Origin: Ideonella benzenivorans
GTDB taxonomy: Bacteria; Pseudomonadota; Gammaproteobacteria; Burkholderiales; Burkholderiaceae_C
DNA: 64,000 nt
Reading direction: 5' to 3'
Assembly: GCF_020387415.1 (NCBI RefSeq)
Contig: NZ_JAGWCB010000018.1
Location: forward strand, 1 to 64,000
Position numbers and translations under genes: made by a program. The notes below the pieces were generated by a model that saw only the letters and a program-made list of their open reading frames with translations, was not told the DNA's origin and did no database searches. Numbering within the stretch: position 1 is the stretch's first letter; each line of letters starts with the position of its first letter. Shown piece by piece: positions 42,771 to 51,734 of this stretch.

Positions 42771-43832
42771 TCACTCCAGGCCGCGCAGCTTCGGGTCCAG
42801 CGCATCGCGCCAGGCATCGGCCATCAACGAGAAGGCCGTGACGAACACCGCCATGAAGACGGTGGCCGCGGCCAACTGCCACCAGTAGCCCAGGATCAGC
42901 TCGCTCTGGGCCTCGGCCAGCATGGTGCCCCAGCTGACCTGGTCCACCGGCACGCCCAGCCCCAGGTAGGACAGGATCACCTCGCTCTTGATGAAGCCCA
43001 CCACCATCAGCGACATGCGCACCAGGATCACGTGGCTCACGTTGGGCAGGATGTGGCGGAACATGCGCGACATCGCCGAGGCGCCGATGGCCTCGGCCGC
43101 GCGCACGTACTCGCGCATGCGGTGCTTCATGAACTCGGCGCGCACCTGGCGGTACAGGCCGGTCCAGCCGGTCAGGCCCAGGATCAGCACCACGGTGTCG
43201 ATGCCCCGGCCCAGCACGGCCGCGAAGGCGAAGATCAGCAGAATGTCCGGGATCGCGGTGAAGACGTTGTAGAGCCACTCCAGGAAATCGTCCACCTTGC
43301 CGCCGAAGAAACCCGCGAAGGCGCCCAGCAGGGTGCCCACCAGCGTGGCCACCACCGCCGCCAGCACGCCGACGAAGACGGAGATCTGCGTGCCCTTGAT
43401 GGCCTTGTCCAGCACGTTGCGGCCCAGGCGGTCGCCGCCCAGCGGCAGGGTCTCGGCCTTGGGAGCCTCCACCGCGTGGTACTGCTTGGCCTTCTCGGCC
43501 CACTCGGCGTAGCGCGGCGCCAGCGGGTCCACGTCGCTCAGGTCCACGTTGGGCGCCAGCGACTCGGCCCGGGGTTGGTTCGGATCTGCCGCGCGCGGCC
43601 CCATCACCGTGGGCGGCGCGTTGGGCACACCCACCTCGTTCTGCCAGCCCCGCGCCACCAGACCGGCCGCCGACAGCGCGATCAGCGCCAGGAACAGCGC
43701 CACCACCACCATCGCCACCAGGCCGACCTTGTCGCCCTTGAAGCGGCGCCAGGCCGCCTGCCACACGCCTTCCGAACGGACCGGCGCCGCGGTGGGTGCT
43801 GCGCCCACCGCCTGTTGAACCACTGCATTCAT
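42771..43832 (-). CDS. Peptide ABC transporter permease (OppC-type)
   Basis: This 353-residue inner-membrane permease has an N-terminal OppC-type segment (VGLVAMVVVALFLALIALS) and a periplasmic loop with GPRAADPNQPRAESLAPN. The BPD-transport domain has five further segments; its cytoplasmic coupling (EAA) loop is EYVRAAEAIGASAMSRMFRHILPN. It is encoded between the OppB-type and ATPase genes; its start overlaps the OppB-type stop as ATGA (43829-43832). Confidence 0.93.
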   Translation of the reverse strand: MNAVVQQAVGAAPTAAPVRSEGVWQAAWRRFKGDKVGLVAMVVVALFLALIALSAAGLVARGWQNEVGVPNAPPTVMGPRAADPNQPRAESLAPNVDLSDVDPLAPRYAEWAEKAKQYHAVEAPKAETLPLGGDRLGRNVLDKAIKGTQISVFVGVLAAVVATLVGTLLGAFAGFFGGKVDDFLEWLYNVFTAIPDILLIFAFAAVLGRGIDTVVLILGLTGWTGLYRQVRAEFMKHRMREYVRAAEAIGASAMSRMFRHILPNVSHVILVRMSLMVVGFIKSEVILSYLGLGVPVDQVSWGTMLAEAQSELILGYWWQLAAATVFMAVFVTAFSLMADAWRDALDPKLRGLE

Positions 43833-44767
43833 TTCAGCACCACCCGCGGATCGACCAGCTTGTAGAGCAGGTCCGTGCCCAGATTGATCAGCATCGTCAG
43901 CACCGCCAGGTAGACGGTGGCTGCCTGGATGACGGGGTAGTCGCTGCGGTTGACCGCCAGCAGCACCTCGCGGCCCAGGCCGGGGATGGAGAAGAAGACC
44001 TCGATCAGGAACGAGCCCACGAAGATGCCCGGCAGCGCCAGCCCCACGTTGGTCAGGATGGGGATCATCGCGTTGCGCAGCACATGCTTGAACAGCACGC
44101 GGCCTTCGCCCAGGCCCTTGGCGCGCGCGGTGCGCACATAGTCCTGCCCCAGCTCATCGAGGAAGAAGGTGCGGTAGAGCCGCGTCTGCGGCGACAGGCC
44201 GACCGCCACCGCCAGCAGCAGCGGCAGTGGCACGTACTGCACCAGGTTGGTCCAGGTGGAATCGCTCCAGCCCTGCACCGGGAACCAGCCCAGCTCGAAG
44301 CCGAACAGGTACTGCCCCACGATCACATAGACCAGGAAGGAGATCGACAGCGCGATCGTGGTGATGACCATGATGACGCGGTCGGTCAGCGAACCGCGCA
44401 CATAGGCCACGCCCAGCGCCACCGGAATGGCCAGCAGCGAGTCCAGGATCAGGATCGGCACCATCACCGTCATCGTCGCCGGCAGGCGGGTGGCGAACAG
44501 GTGTGCCACCGGCTCGTTGGTGGCCCAGCTCTTGCCCCAGTCGAAGGTGGCGATCTGCTGGATGAAGATCCACAGCTGAACCCACCAGGGTTGGTCCAGG
44601 CCCAGCTCCTGGCGGATCGCGGCGATCTGCGCCTGGGTGGCGTTCTGGCCGGCCAGGATGACAGCAGGGTCACTGCCGAAGAACTTGAAGAGGGCGAACA
44701 CCAGCAGAACCACCCCCAGGAGGGTCGGCACCATCTGCCACAGGCGCCGTATCAGGTAGGCAAGCAT
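43829..44767 (-). CDS. Peptide ABC transporter permease (OppB-type)
   Basis: This 312-residue permease shows the OppB/DppB N-terminus MLAYLIRRLWQMVPTLLGVVLL, an external loop with FGSDPAVILAGQNATQAQ, and six segments. Its EAA loop is ELGQDYVRTARAKGLGEGRV. It heads the three-gene transporter operon, which reads away from the three substrate-binding-protein genes across a 174-bp divergent region (44768-44941). No clear promoter boxes were seen in that region. Confidence 0.93.
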   Translation of the reverse strand: MLAYLIRRLWQMVPTLLGVVLLVFALFKFFGSDPAVILAGQNATQAQIAAIRQELGLDQPWWVQLWIFIQQIATFDWGKSWATNEPVAHLFATRLPATMTVMVPILILDSLLAIPVALGVAYVRGSLTDRVIMVITTIALSISFLVYVIVGQYLFGFELGWFPVQGWSDSTWTNLVQYVPLPLLLAVAVGLSPQTRLYRTFFLDELGQDYVRTARAKGLGEGRVLFKHVLRNAMIPILTNVGLALPGIFVGSFLIEVFFSIPGLGREVLLAVNRSDYPVIQAATVYLAVLTMLINLGTDLLYKLVDPRVVLK

Positions 44768-44941
44768 AGGGTGAATGACAAGTTGAGACCTGGCGGCTTG
44801 TGGCCACCCGGCCAGACTGAAGAATGCGCGAGTGTAGGTGGGCCTCGGCGACAGCCCTCCCTAACGCAAACCCTGTGCCAGCATGATGACAGCTCGGGAG
44901 GCGGATAGACTCCGGCGTTTTCCAACTCGAGACAGCAGTAC

Positions 44942-46774
44942 ATGGGCTGGATTCGAACCCTGGCACGGGCCACAAGCCTGGTGCCGCTCCTCATGAGCAT
45001 GGCCCTGAGCGGGCTCAGCCAAGCCGCTGAGCCCGCCGCCGCGCCACTCAAGACGGTGCGCTATGCACTGAACGCCGCCGAGACAGGCTTCGATCCGGCA
45101 CGGATCTCCGACCAGTACTCGAACCAGGTCCTGGCGCACATCATCGAGCCGCCGCTCACCTACGACTACCTGGCCCAGCCGGCCGAGCTGCGACTGCGCA
45201 CCGCCGCCGCGCTGCCCGAGCATTCGGCCGACTACACCGTCTGGACGCTGCACATCCGCCCGGGCATCTACTTCGCGGATGACCCGGCCTTCAAAGGCCA
45301 CCGACGCGAACTGACCGCGGCCGACTACGCCTACAGCCTCAAGCGCTATTACGACCCGCGCTGGAAGAGCCCGATCTACACCGAGTACCGCGAGTACCAC
45401 ATCCAGGGCCTGGACGCGCTGCGTCAGAAGGCCCTCGACACCCGCCAGCCTTTTGACTACGACGCCCCGGTGGCCGGCCTGCAGACGCCCGACCGCTACA
45501 CGCTGCGCATCACGCTGGGGCGCCCCGACCCGATCTTCATGCTGGTCATGGCCAATGCCAACACCTTTGGTGCCGTCGCGCGCGAGGTGGTGGAGGCTTA
45601 CGGTCAGGACGTGGACGCCCACCCCGTGGGCACCGGGCCGTTCCGCCTGACCCAGTGGCGGCGCTCCTCGCTGATCGTGCTGGAGCGCAACCCGGGCTTT
45701 CGCGACGAGGTCTACGACGCCCACCCCGCCGCCCACGATGCCGAAGGTCAGGCGCTGCTGCGGCAGTTCAAAGGCCGCAAGCTGCCGATGGTGGACCGGC
45801 TGGAATTCGCCATCATCGAGGCGGCCCAACCCACCTGGCTGTCCTTTTTGTCAGGCGACTTCGAACTGGTGCGCGTGCCGCTGGAGTACGCCCCCCTGGC
45901 GGCACCTGGGGGCGACCTGGCGCCCAACCTGACCCGCCGGGGCATGACGCTGGAGCGCACGCTGCAGGCCGACCATGCCTACACCTACTTCAACATGAAG
46001 GACCCGGTGGTGGGCGGCTACACGCCGGAGAAGGTCGCCCTGCGCCGGGCCATCTCGCTGGCCTACGACAACATGGCCGAGATCAACCGGGTGCGCCGCG
46101 GCCTGGGCATCCCCGCCACCACGGCCCTGGTGCCCTACACCTACGGCTACGACCCGTCGCAGAACTTTGGCTTCAGCGAGTACGACCCGGCCAAGGCCAA
46201 GGCCCTGCTGGACCTGTACGGCTACGTGGACCGGGACGGCGACGGCTGGCGCGATCTGCCGGACGGCCAACCGCTGATCCTGCACTATTACACCCAGCCC
46301 GACGAGACCTACCGCCAGTTCAATGAGCTTTGGGGCAAGTACATGAAAGCCGTGGGACTGCACATGGTGTTCGTCCCCGGCCAATGGCCGGACCAGTACA
46401 AGATGGCCCAGGCCGGCACGCTGCAGATCTGGGGCCTGGGCAACAGCGCCACCTCGCCCGATGGCTCGGTGTTTCTGCACGAGGCCTACGGCCCGGAAGC
46501 CGGCGCCAACAACCTCCCCTTCTTCGAACTGCCCGCCTACGATGCGCTGGTGCGGCAGATCGACCGCATGCCCTTGGGGACCGAGCGGGATGCGCTGATC
46601 CAACGGGCGCAATCCTTGCTGGCGGTGTACATGCCGATCAAGCCCCATGTGCACCGCATTCGGCTGTACCTCTCGCAGCCCTGGCTGCTGGGCTACCGCA
46701 CCCATCCGTTCGCGCTGGATTTCGGCCGTTATGTGGACGTGGACCGCCAGAAGCGGCCCAACGCCACGCACTGA
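44942..46774 (+). CDS. Family 5 extracellular solute-binding protein, paralog 1 (Sec signal)
   Basis: This 610-residue periplasmic binding protein of the Opp/Dpp/nickel (SBP_bac_5) family has a Sec-type signal (cleavage after SGLSQA, about residue 30). The core starts TVRYALNAAETGFDPARISDQ. VGTGPFRLTQWRRSSLIVLERNPG is the family motif, and YDPAKAKALLDLYGYVDRDGDGW is the C-terminal lobe signature. It is the first of three tandem paralogs; those behind it have twin-arginine signals and it does not. It lies divergent to, and presumably works with, the OppBC-ATPase genes. Ligands of the family are peptides, but the ligand here is not known. Confidence 0.92.
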   Translation: MGWIRTLARATSLVPLLMSMALSGLSQAAEPAAAPLKTVRYALNAAETGFDPARISDQYSNQVLAHIIEPPLTYDYLAQPAELRLRTAAALPEHSADYTVWTLHIRPGIYFADDPAFKGHRRELTAADYAYSLKRYYDPRWKSPIYTEYREYHIQGLDALRQKALDTRQPFDYDAPVAGLQTPDRYTLRITLGRPDPIFMLVMANANTFGAVAREVVEAYGQDVDAHPVGTGPFRLTQWRRSSLIVLERNPGFRDEVYDAHPAAHDAEGQALLRQFKGRKLPMVDRLEFAIIEAAQPTWLSFLSGDFELVRVPLEYAPLAAPGGDLAPNLTRRGMTLERTLQADHAYTYFNMKDPVVGGYTPEKVALRRAISLAYDNMAEINRVRRGLGIPATTALVPYTYGYDPSQNFGFSEYDPAKAKALLDLYGYVDRDGDGWRDLPDGQPLILHYYTQPDETYRQFNELWGKYMKAVGLHMVFVPGQWPDQYKMAQAGTLQIWGLGNSATSPDGSVFLHEAYGPEAGANNLPFFELPAYDALVRQIDRMPLGTERDALIQRAQSLLAVYMPIKPHVHRIRLYLSQPWLLGYRTHPFALDFGRYVDVDRQKRPNATH

Positions 46775-46811
46775 CGGCCCTCAGGCCCACCCTGCCTTCT
46801 CCCGACTGTTC

Positions 46812-48686
46812 ATGACCGATTCCGCTTCCTGCCCGCTTGCTGCCGACTCCCCGACCTCACCGGCTCGCCGCCAAGGCCTGAAGACCGCCGGCCTGGCCGG
46901 GGCCGCCGCCTTGATCGGCCCCGGCCCGCTGCAGGCGGCCACCGACGGCGCCTCGGCCCGACCGAAGGTGCTGCGCTATGCCCTGAAGGTCGCCGAAACC
47001 GGCTTCGACCCGGCCAAGGTCAGCGACCTGTACTCGCACCTGATCATCGCCAACATCCTGGAAGGGCTCTACGAGTACGACCACCTGGCCCGCCCCGCGA
47101 AGATCCGGCCCTGTACCGCAGTGGCGCTGCCGGAGGTCTCCGGCGATTACCGGGTCTTCACGGTCCGCTTGCGCCCCGGGATCTACTTCTCGTCGGACCC
47201 GGCGTTCAAGGGGCGACGGCGCGAACTGGTGGCCGAGGACTATGTCTACGCCCTCAAGCGCCATGCCGACCCGGCCAACAAGAGCCCGATCTGGGGAGAC
47301 TATGAAGAGCTGGATTTCATCGGTCTGAACGCGCTGCGCGAAGAGGCGCTGAAGTCCCACCGGCCCTTCGACTACGACCGCGTGGTGCCCGGGGTGCGCG
47401 CGCTGGACCGCTACACCCTGCGCTTCGAGCTGAGCCAGAGCCGGCCGCGGCTGATCGAGACCCTGGCCTCGGGGGATACCTTGGGCGCGGTGGCGCGCGA
47501 GGTGGTCGAGTTCTACGGCCCCGAAATCATGGGCCATCCCGTGGGCACCGGTCCGTTCAAACTGGTCCAGTGGCGCCGCAGCTCGCTGATCGCCCTGGAG
47601 CGCAACCCCGACTACCGGGTGCGCACCTACGACGCCCAGCCCGCTGCCGACGACGCCGAGGGCCAGGCCTTGCTGGCGCGCTTCAAGGGCCGCCGCCTGC
47701 CGATGCTGGACCGGGTCGAGGTCTCCATCATCGAAGAGAACCAGCCGCGCTGGCTGTCCTTCCTGAACGGCGAGCACAACCTGCTGGAGCGGCTGCCGGA
47801 GGACTTCGCCAGCCTGGCCATCCCGGGCGGCCACCTGGCGCCCAACCTGAGCAAGCAGGGGCTGCGGGCCTACCGCTCGCTGGTGTCGGACATCGTGCTG
47901 ACCTGCTACAACATGGAAGACCCGGTGGTCGGTGGCAACAGCCCCGAGCGGGTGGCCCTGCGCCGTGCCATGAACCTGGCACTGGACATCCCGCGGGAGA
48001 TCGACCTGGTGCGCCGCGGCCAAGGCATCCCCGCCCAGGCGCTGATCGTGCCCAACACCTCGGGCTACGACCCACGCTTCCGCTCCGAGATGGGTCAGTA
48101 CGACCCGGCCCGGGCCCGCGCCCTGCTGGACATCCACGGCTACATCGACCGCAACGGCGATGGCTGGCGCGAGCAGCCCAACGGCCAGCCGCTCAAGCTG
48201 GTCAAGCGCACCCAGCCCGATGGCCAGTCGCGCCAGCTCGACGAGCTGTGGCAGCGCAACATGAACGCGATCGGCATCCAGATCGAGTTCCTGACCGCCA
48301 AATGGCCCGAGAACCTGAAGGCCTGCCAGGCTGGCAACTACCAGATCTGGGGCGTGGGCTCCTCCGCCACCGCGCCCGACGGCCAGGGCGCGCTGGGGCG
48401 CATGTACGGTCCGCTCAAGGGCAGTGCCAACCTGGCGCGCTTCCAGCACGCCGAGTTCGACGCCATCTACCGCCAGCTGCTGGTGCTGCCGGACGGACCG
48501 GAGCGCGAGGCCCTGTTCGCCCGCGCCAAGCGCATCGGCATCGCCTACGCTCCTTACAAGTGCCACCTGCACCGCTATGTGACCGACATCACCCACCCGG
48601 AAGTGCTGGGCTACCGTCGCGGTGTGTTCTGGCAAAACTGGTGGCAGTACATCGACATCGACCCGACCTTCGCCCGCGAGGCCTGA
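46812..48686 (+). CDS. Family 5 extracellular solute-binding protein, paralog 2 (Tat-like signal)
   Basis: This 624-residue paralog of the neighbouring genes shares LRYALKVAETGFDPAKVSDL, GTGPFKLVQWRRSSLIALER and QYDPARARALLDIHGYIDRN. Its N-terminus has a twin arginine followed by a weak hydrophobic stretch (SPARRQGLKTAGLAGAAALIG), which suggests Tat rather than Sec export. The spacing to the first paralog is 37 bp. It is closer to paralog 3 than to paralog 1, by eye over the N-terminal 100 residues. The ATG at 46812 gives the signal; earlier in-frame codons lie inside the upstream gene. Confidence 0.92.
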   Translation: MTDSASCPLAADSPTSPARRQGLKTAGLAGAAALIGPGPLQAATDGASARPKVLRYALKVAETGFDPAKVSDLYSHLIIANILEGLYEYDHLARPAKIRPCTAVALPEVSGDYRVFTVRLRPGIYFSSDPAFKGRRRELVAEDYVYALKRHADPANKSPIWGDYEELDFIGLNALREEALKSHRPFDYDRVVPGVRALDRYTLRFELSQSRPRLIETLASGDTLGAVAREVVEFYGPEIMGHPVGTGPFKLVQWRRSSLIALERNPDYRVRTYDAQPAADDAEGQALLARFKGRRLPMLDRVEVSIIEENQPRWLSFLNGEHNLLERLPEDFASLAIPGGHLAPNLSKQGLRAYRSLVSDIVLTCYNMEDPVVGGNSPERVALRRAMNLALDIPREIDLVRRGQGIPAQALIVPNTSGYDPRFRSEMGQYDPARARALLDIHGYIDRNGDGWREQPNGQPLKLVKRTQPDGQSRQLDELWQRNMNAIGIQIEFLTAKWPENLKACQAGNYQIWGVGSSATAPDGQGALGRMYGPLKGSANLARFQHAEFDAIYRQLLVLPDGPEREALFARAKRIGIAYAPYKCHLHRYVTDITHPEVLGYRRGVFWQNWWQYIDIDPTFAREA

Positions 48687-48690
48687 GCGC

Positions 48691-50538
48691 ATGCCCGACA
48701 TCCTCCAGACCCCCAACCGCCGGCAGTGGCTGCAGTCCGCCGGCCTGACCAGCGCGGGCACGCTGCTGACCGGTCCGGCCGCGCTGGCAAAGGCCCCAGC
48801 GCCCGCGGCCGGCCCCAAGGTCCTGCGCTACGCCTTCAAGGCCGCCGAGACCGGCTTCGACCCGGCGAAGATCCAGGACCTGTACTCGCGCATCATCGTC
48901 GCGCACATCTTCGAAAGCCTGTACACCTACGACCACCTGGCCCGCCCGGCCAAGGTCAAGCCGCTCACCGCCGCCGCCCTGCCCGAGGTGTCGGCCGACT
49001 TCCGGGTCTTCGTGATCCGGGTGCAGCCGGGCATTTACTTCATGTCGGACCCGGCCTTCAAAGGCCGCAAGCGCGAGCTGGTGGCCGAGGACTATGTCTA
49101 CGCCATCAAGCGCTTTGCCGACCCGGCCAACAAGAGCCCGGCCTGGGGCGACCTGGAGGAAGCCGGCTTCGTCGGCCTGGCCGCGCTGCGCGAAGAGGCG
49201 CTGCAAAAGCGCCGGGCCTTCGACTACGACCGCGTGGTGCCGGGCCTGCGCGCCCTGGACCGCCACACCCTGCGCCTGGAGGTGGCGGCTGCCCGCCCCC
49301 GCCTGATCGAGCGGTTGACCGGCAGCGATCTGCTGGGCGCCGTGGCGCGCGAAGTGGTGGAGTTTTACGGGCCCGAAGAGATCATGGGCCACCCGGTGGG
49401 CACCGGCCCCTTCCGCCTGGCCCAGTGGCGGCGCAGCTCGCTGATCGCGCTGGAGCGCAACCCCGAGTACCGCGAACGCTTTTACGACGCCGAGCCGGCG
49501 CCGGACGATGCCGAAGGCCAGGCCCTGCTGGCCCGGTTCAGGGGCCGCAAGCTGCCGATGATCGACCGGGTGGAGGTCTCCATCATCGAAGAGAGCCAGC
49601 CGCGCTGGCTGTCCTTCCTGAACGGGCAGCAGAACTTCATCGAGCGGGTGCCCGAGGAGTTCGCGACCCTGAGCATGCCCAATGGCCGGGTGGCCCCCAA
49701 TCTGGCCCACCAGGGCATCCAGGGCTACCACAGCCTGGCGCCGGACATCGGCTACACCCTGTACAACATGGACGACCCGGTGGTGGGGGGTTACACGCCG
49801 GAACGGGTTGCCTTGCGCCGGGCCATGAACCTGGGCATGGACATCCCCCGGGAGATCAGCCTGGTGCGCCAGGGCCAGGGCATTCCCGCCCAGTCCTTCA
49901 TCGTGCCCAACACCAGTGGCTACGACCCGAACTTCCGCTCCGAGATGGGGCAGTACGACCCGGCCCGGGCCAAGGCGCTCTTGGACATCTACGGCTACGT
50001 GGACCGCAACGGCGATGGCTGGCGGGAGCAGCCGGATGGCTCACCGCTGCTGATCCGCCGCGCCTCCCAGCCCGACCAGTTCTACCGCTCGCTCGACGAT
50101 CTGTGGCAGCGCGACATGAAGACCATCGGCATCCGCGGGGTGATCGAGCCCGCCAAATGGCCCGAGAACCTGAAGGCCGCTCAGGCCGGCTCGTTGATGA
50201 GCTGGTTCGTGAACTCCTCGGCCAGCCAGTTCGATGGCCAGAGCGGCCTGGGCATGCTGTTCAGCCCCAAGATCGGCGGCGACAACATGGCCCGCTTCAA
50301 GAACGCCGCGTTCGACGCTCTCTACCTGAAGATGCAGGCCCTGCCCGACGGCCCGGAGCGCTGGGCGCTGTTCCGTCAGGCGCAGCGCATCGGCATCGCC
50401 TACGCGCCCTACAAGTGCCATGTGCACCGCTATGTCACCGACATGGCGAGCGCCGAGGTGCAGGGTTACCGCCGTCCGCCGGTCTGGCTCGAGTGGTGGC
50501 TGTACGTGGACCTGACACCAGCCCCGGCCAGGGTCTGA
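48691..50538 (+). CDS. Family 5 extracellular solute-binding protein, paralog 3 (Tat signal)
   Basis: This third paralog (615 residues) begins with the twin-arginine signal NRRQWLQSAGLTSAGTLLTG and ends its leader in PAALAKA. The binding-protein body matches paralog 2 almost segment by segment (ETGFDPAKIQDLYSRIIVAH, YDHLARPAKVKPLTAAALPE, PVGTGPFRLAQWRRSSLIAL). It begins 4 bp after paralog 2 stops. Tandem triplication with conserved orientation suggests related but distinct ligands feeding one membrane complex. Tat export implies folding before transport. Confidence 0.92.
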   Translation: MPDILQTPNRRQWLQSAGLTSAGTLLTGPAALAKAPAPAAGPKVLRYAFKAAETGFDPAKIQDLYSRIIVAHIFESLYTYDHLARPAKVKPLTAAALPEVSADFRVFVIRVQPGIYFMSDPAFKGRKRELVAEDYVYAIKRFADPANKSPAWGDLEEAGFVGLAALREEALQKRRAFDYDRVVPGLRALDRHTLRLEVAAARPRLIERLTGSDLLGAVAREVVEFYGPEEIMGHPVGTGPFRLAQWRRSSLIALERNPEYRERFYDAEPAPDDAEGQALLARFRGRKLPMIDRVEVSIIEESQPRWLSFLNGQQNFIERVPEEFATLSMPNGRVAPNLAHQGIQGYHSLAPDIGYTLYNMDDPVVGGYTPERVALRRAMNLGMDIPREISLVRQGQGIPAQSFIVPNTSGYDPNFRSEMGQYDPARAKALLDIYGYVDRNGDGWREQPDGSPLLIRRASQPDQFYRSLDDLWQRDMKTIGIRGVIEPAKWPENLKAAQAGSLMSWFVNSSASQFDGQSGLGMLFSPKIGGDNMARFKNAAFDALYLKMQALPDGPERWALFRQAQRIGIAYAPYKCHVHRYVTDMASAEVQGYRRPPVWLEWWLYVDLTPAPARV

Positions 50539-50547
50539 GCCCTCGCC

Positions 50548-50988
50548 TCAGCGCACCGCCCAGGCCGCCACCTGTGCGGCCGGCATCGCGCCGGCCATCC
50601 GGTCCACCTCGCGGCCGCCACGCAACTTCAGCAGCGTGGGAATGCTGCGGATGCCGTAGCGGGCCGACAGGCCCGGGTTCTCATCGCTGTTGACCTTGAC
50701 GAACAAGGCCTGGCCCTTGAGCTGGGCCGCCGCCGCCTCGAACTGCGGCGCCATCATGCGGCAGGGGCCGCACCAGGGGGCCCAGAAGTCCACCACCACC
50801 GGCAGCCCACTGCCCGCCACCACCTTGTCGAAGTTGGCGTCGGTCAGCGCCAGCGGGTGGCCGTCCAGCAGGGGCTGCTGGCAACGACCGCACACCGGGT
50901 CGTCGCCCAGGCGTTCGGTGGGAATGCGGTTGGTCGCCCCGCAATGCGGGCAGACCATCTGGGTGCGGGAAGAATCGGCGGTGCTCAT
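50548..50988 (-). CDS. trxC: Thioredoxin 2 (zinc-binding N-terminus)
   Basis: This 146-residue protein has the extra N-terminal zinc ribbon of TrxC (CPHCGATNRIPTERLGDDPVCGRC) before a classic thioredoxin domain. The active site is FWAPWCGPCRMM, and the cis-proline loop is RSIPTLL. It reduces cytoplasmic disulfides and is usually OxyR-dependent in oxidative stress (family knowledge; no OxyR site was identified). It is convergent with the third binding-protein gene. Confidence 0.96.
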   Translation of the reverse strand: MSTADSSRTQMVCPHCGATNRIPTERLGDDPVCGRCQQPLLDGHPLALTDANFDKVVAGSGLPVVVDFWAPWCGPCRMMAPQFEAAAAQLKGQALFVKVNSDENPGLSARYGIRSIPTLLKLRGGREVDRMAGAMPAAQVAAWAVR

Positions 50989-51029
50989 GCCGTGAAGAAT
51001 GGGTACGGCGCCGGGTATTTCAAGAGCCC

Positions 51030-51617
51030 TCAGGGCTGGCGTGGCAGTGGCGGCAAGCCGCCCGGCGGCGGGCGCATGTCGCCGCCCATGTGCAGCGTGA
51101 CCGGATCGACCACCGTCTGCGACAGGCGCTTGAGCTGATCGATCTCCTCCTGCAGCGAAGCCAGCTTCTCGGCGTGCTCGCGCTGCATGCCGTCCACCTG
51201 CTCCACCATCGCCGACATCAGCTGCGACAGCTCATTGGCATGGGCCGCCCGCAGCTCCTCGAGCTGCCGCTCATGGCGCTGCTGCTCGGCCTGCTGCTGC
51301 TGGCTGCGCTCCAGCAGCTCGCGCGCATGGCTGTCGGTGGCCGCCCGCAGCTTGGCGGTCAGATCCAGATTGGTCTCGCGCAAGCGTTCCAGCAAGCGCT
51401 GGGACGCGGCCTCCGAACGGGCCTCCCCGGCCGCCGCAGGGGCGATCACGGTCGCGGGGCCGGTGGCCCCCAGCGGGGTCGGCCGGGAAGGCCGCGCCGC
51501 AGGTGCCGGCGGTGGGTTCTTGGGCTTGCGAAACGACATGACGCCGATCAGCAGCCCCAGGCCCAGCCCGCCCACGGCCCCCAACACCTGCCAGTACCAC
51601 GCGGGAACATCCGCCAT
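51030..51617 (-). CDS. Single-pass membrane protein with coiled coil, unknown
   Basis: I do not recognise this family. The 195-residue protein has an N-terminal membrane segment (VLGAVGGLGLGLLIGVMSF, about residues 10-28), a Pro/Ala-rich linker (about 30-60), then a long Gln/Glu/Arg-rich coiled coil (about 70-165: LERLRETNLDLTAKLRA and later QREHAEKLASLQEEIDQLKR). The tail is Gly/Pro-rich. Topology and composition suggest a cytoplasmic coiled coil tethered to the inner membrane. The ATG at 51617 (MADVPAWYW) is chosen; an earlier in-frame ATG at 51701 would add 28 residues upstream. It is divergent from the AmpG-like gene. Confidence 0.7.
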   Translation of the reverse strand: MADVPAWYWQVLGAVGGLGLGLLIGVMSFRKPKNPPPAPAARPSRPTPLGATGPATVIAPAAAGEARSEAASQRLLERLRETNLDLTAKLRAATDSHARELLERSQQQQAEQQRHERQLEELRAAHANELSQLMSAMVEQVDGMQREHAEKLASLQEEIDQLKRLSQTVVDPVTLHMGGDMRPPPGGLPPLPRQP

Positions 51618-51734
51618 CAAACCCACGGCAACACCCTCACCCGTCGTCTGTCCACCAAGGCGACCATCATCGCCGATTCCTTCCCATTTTGGGCCATCCA
51701 CCGCCCGCCGGCCCCCCCACTTCTAGAATGGGAC

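Noticed and set aside
44768-44941. Promoters in the divergent region between the OppB-type gene and the first binding-protein gene
   Set aside because: A few -10-like hexamers occur, but none has an acceptable -35 at 16-18 bp, so no site is called.
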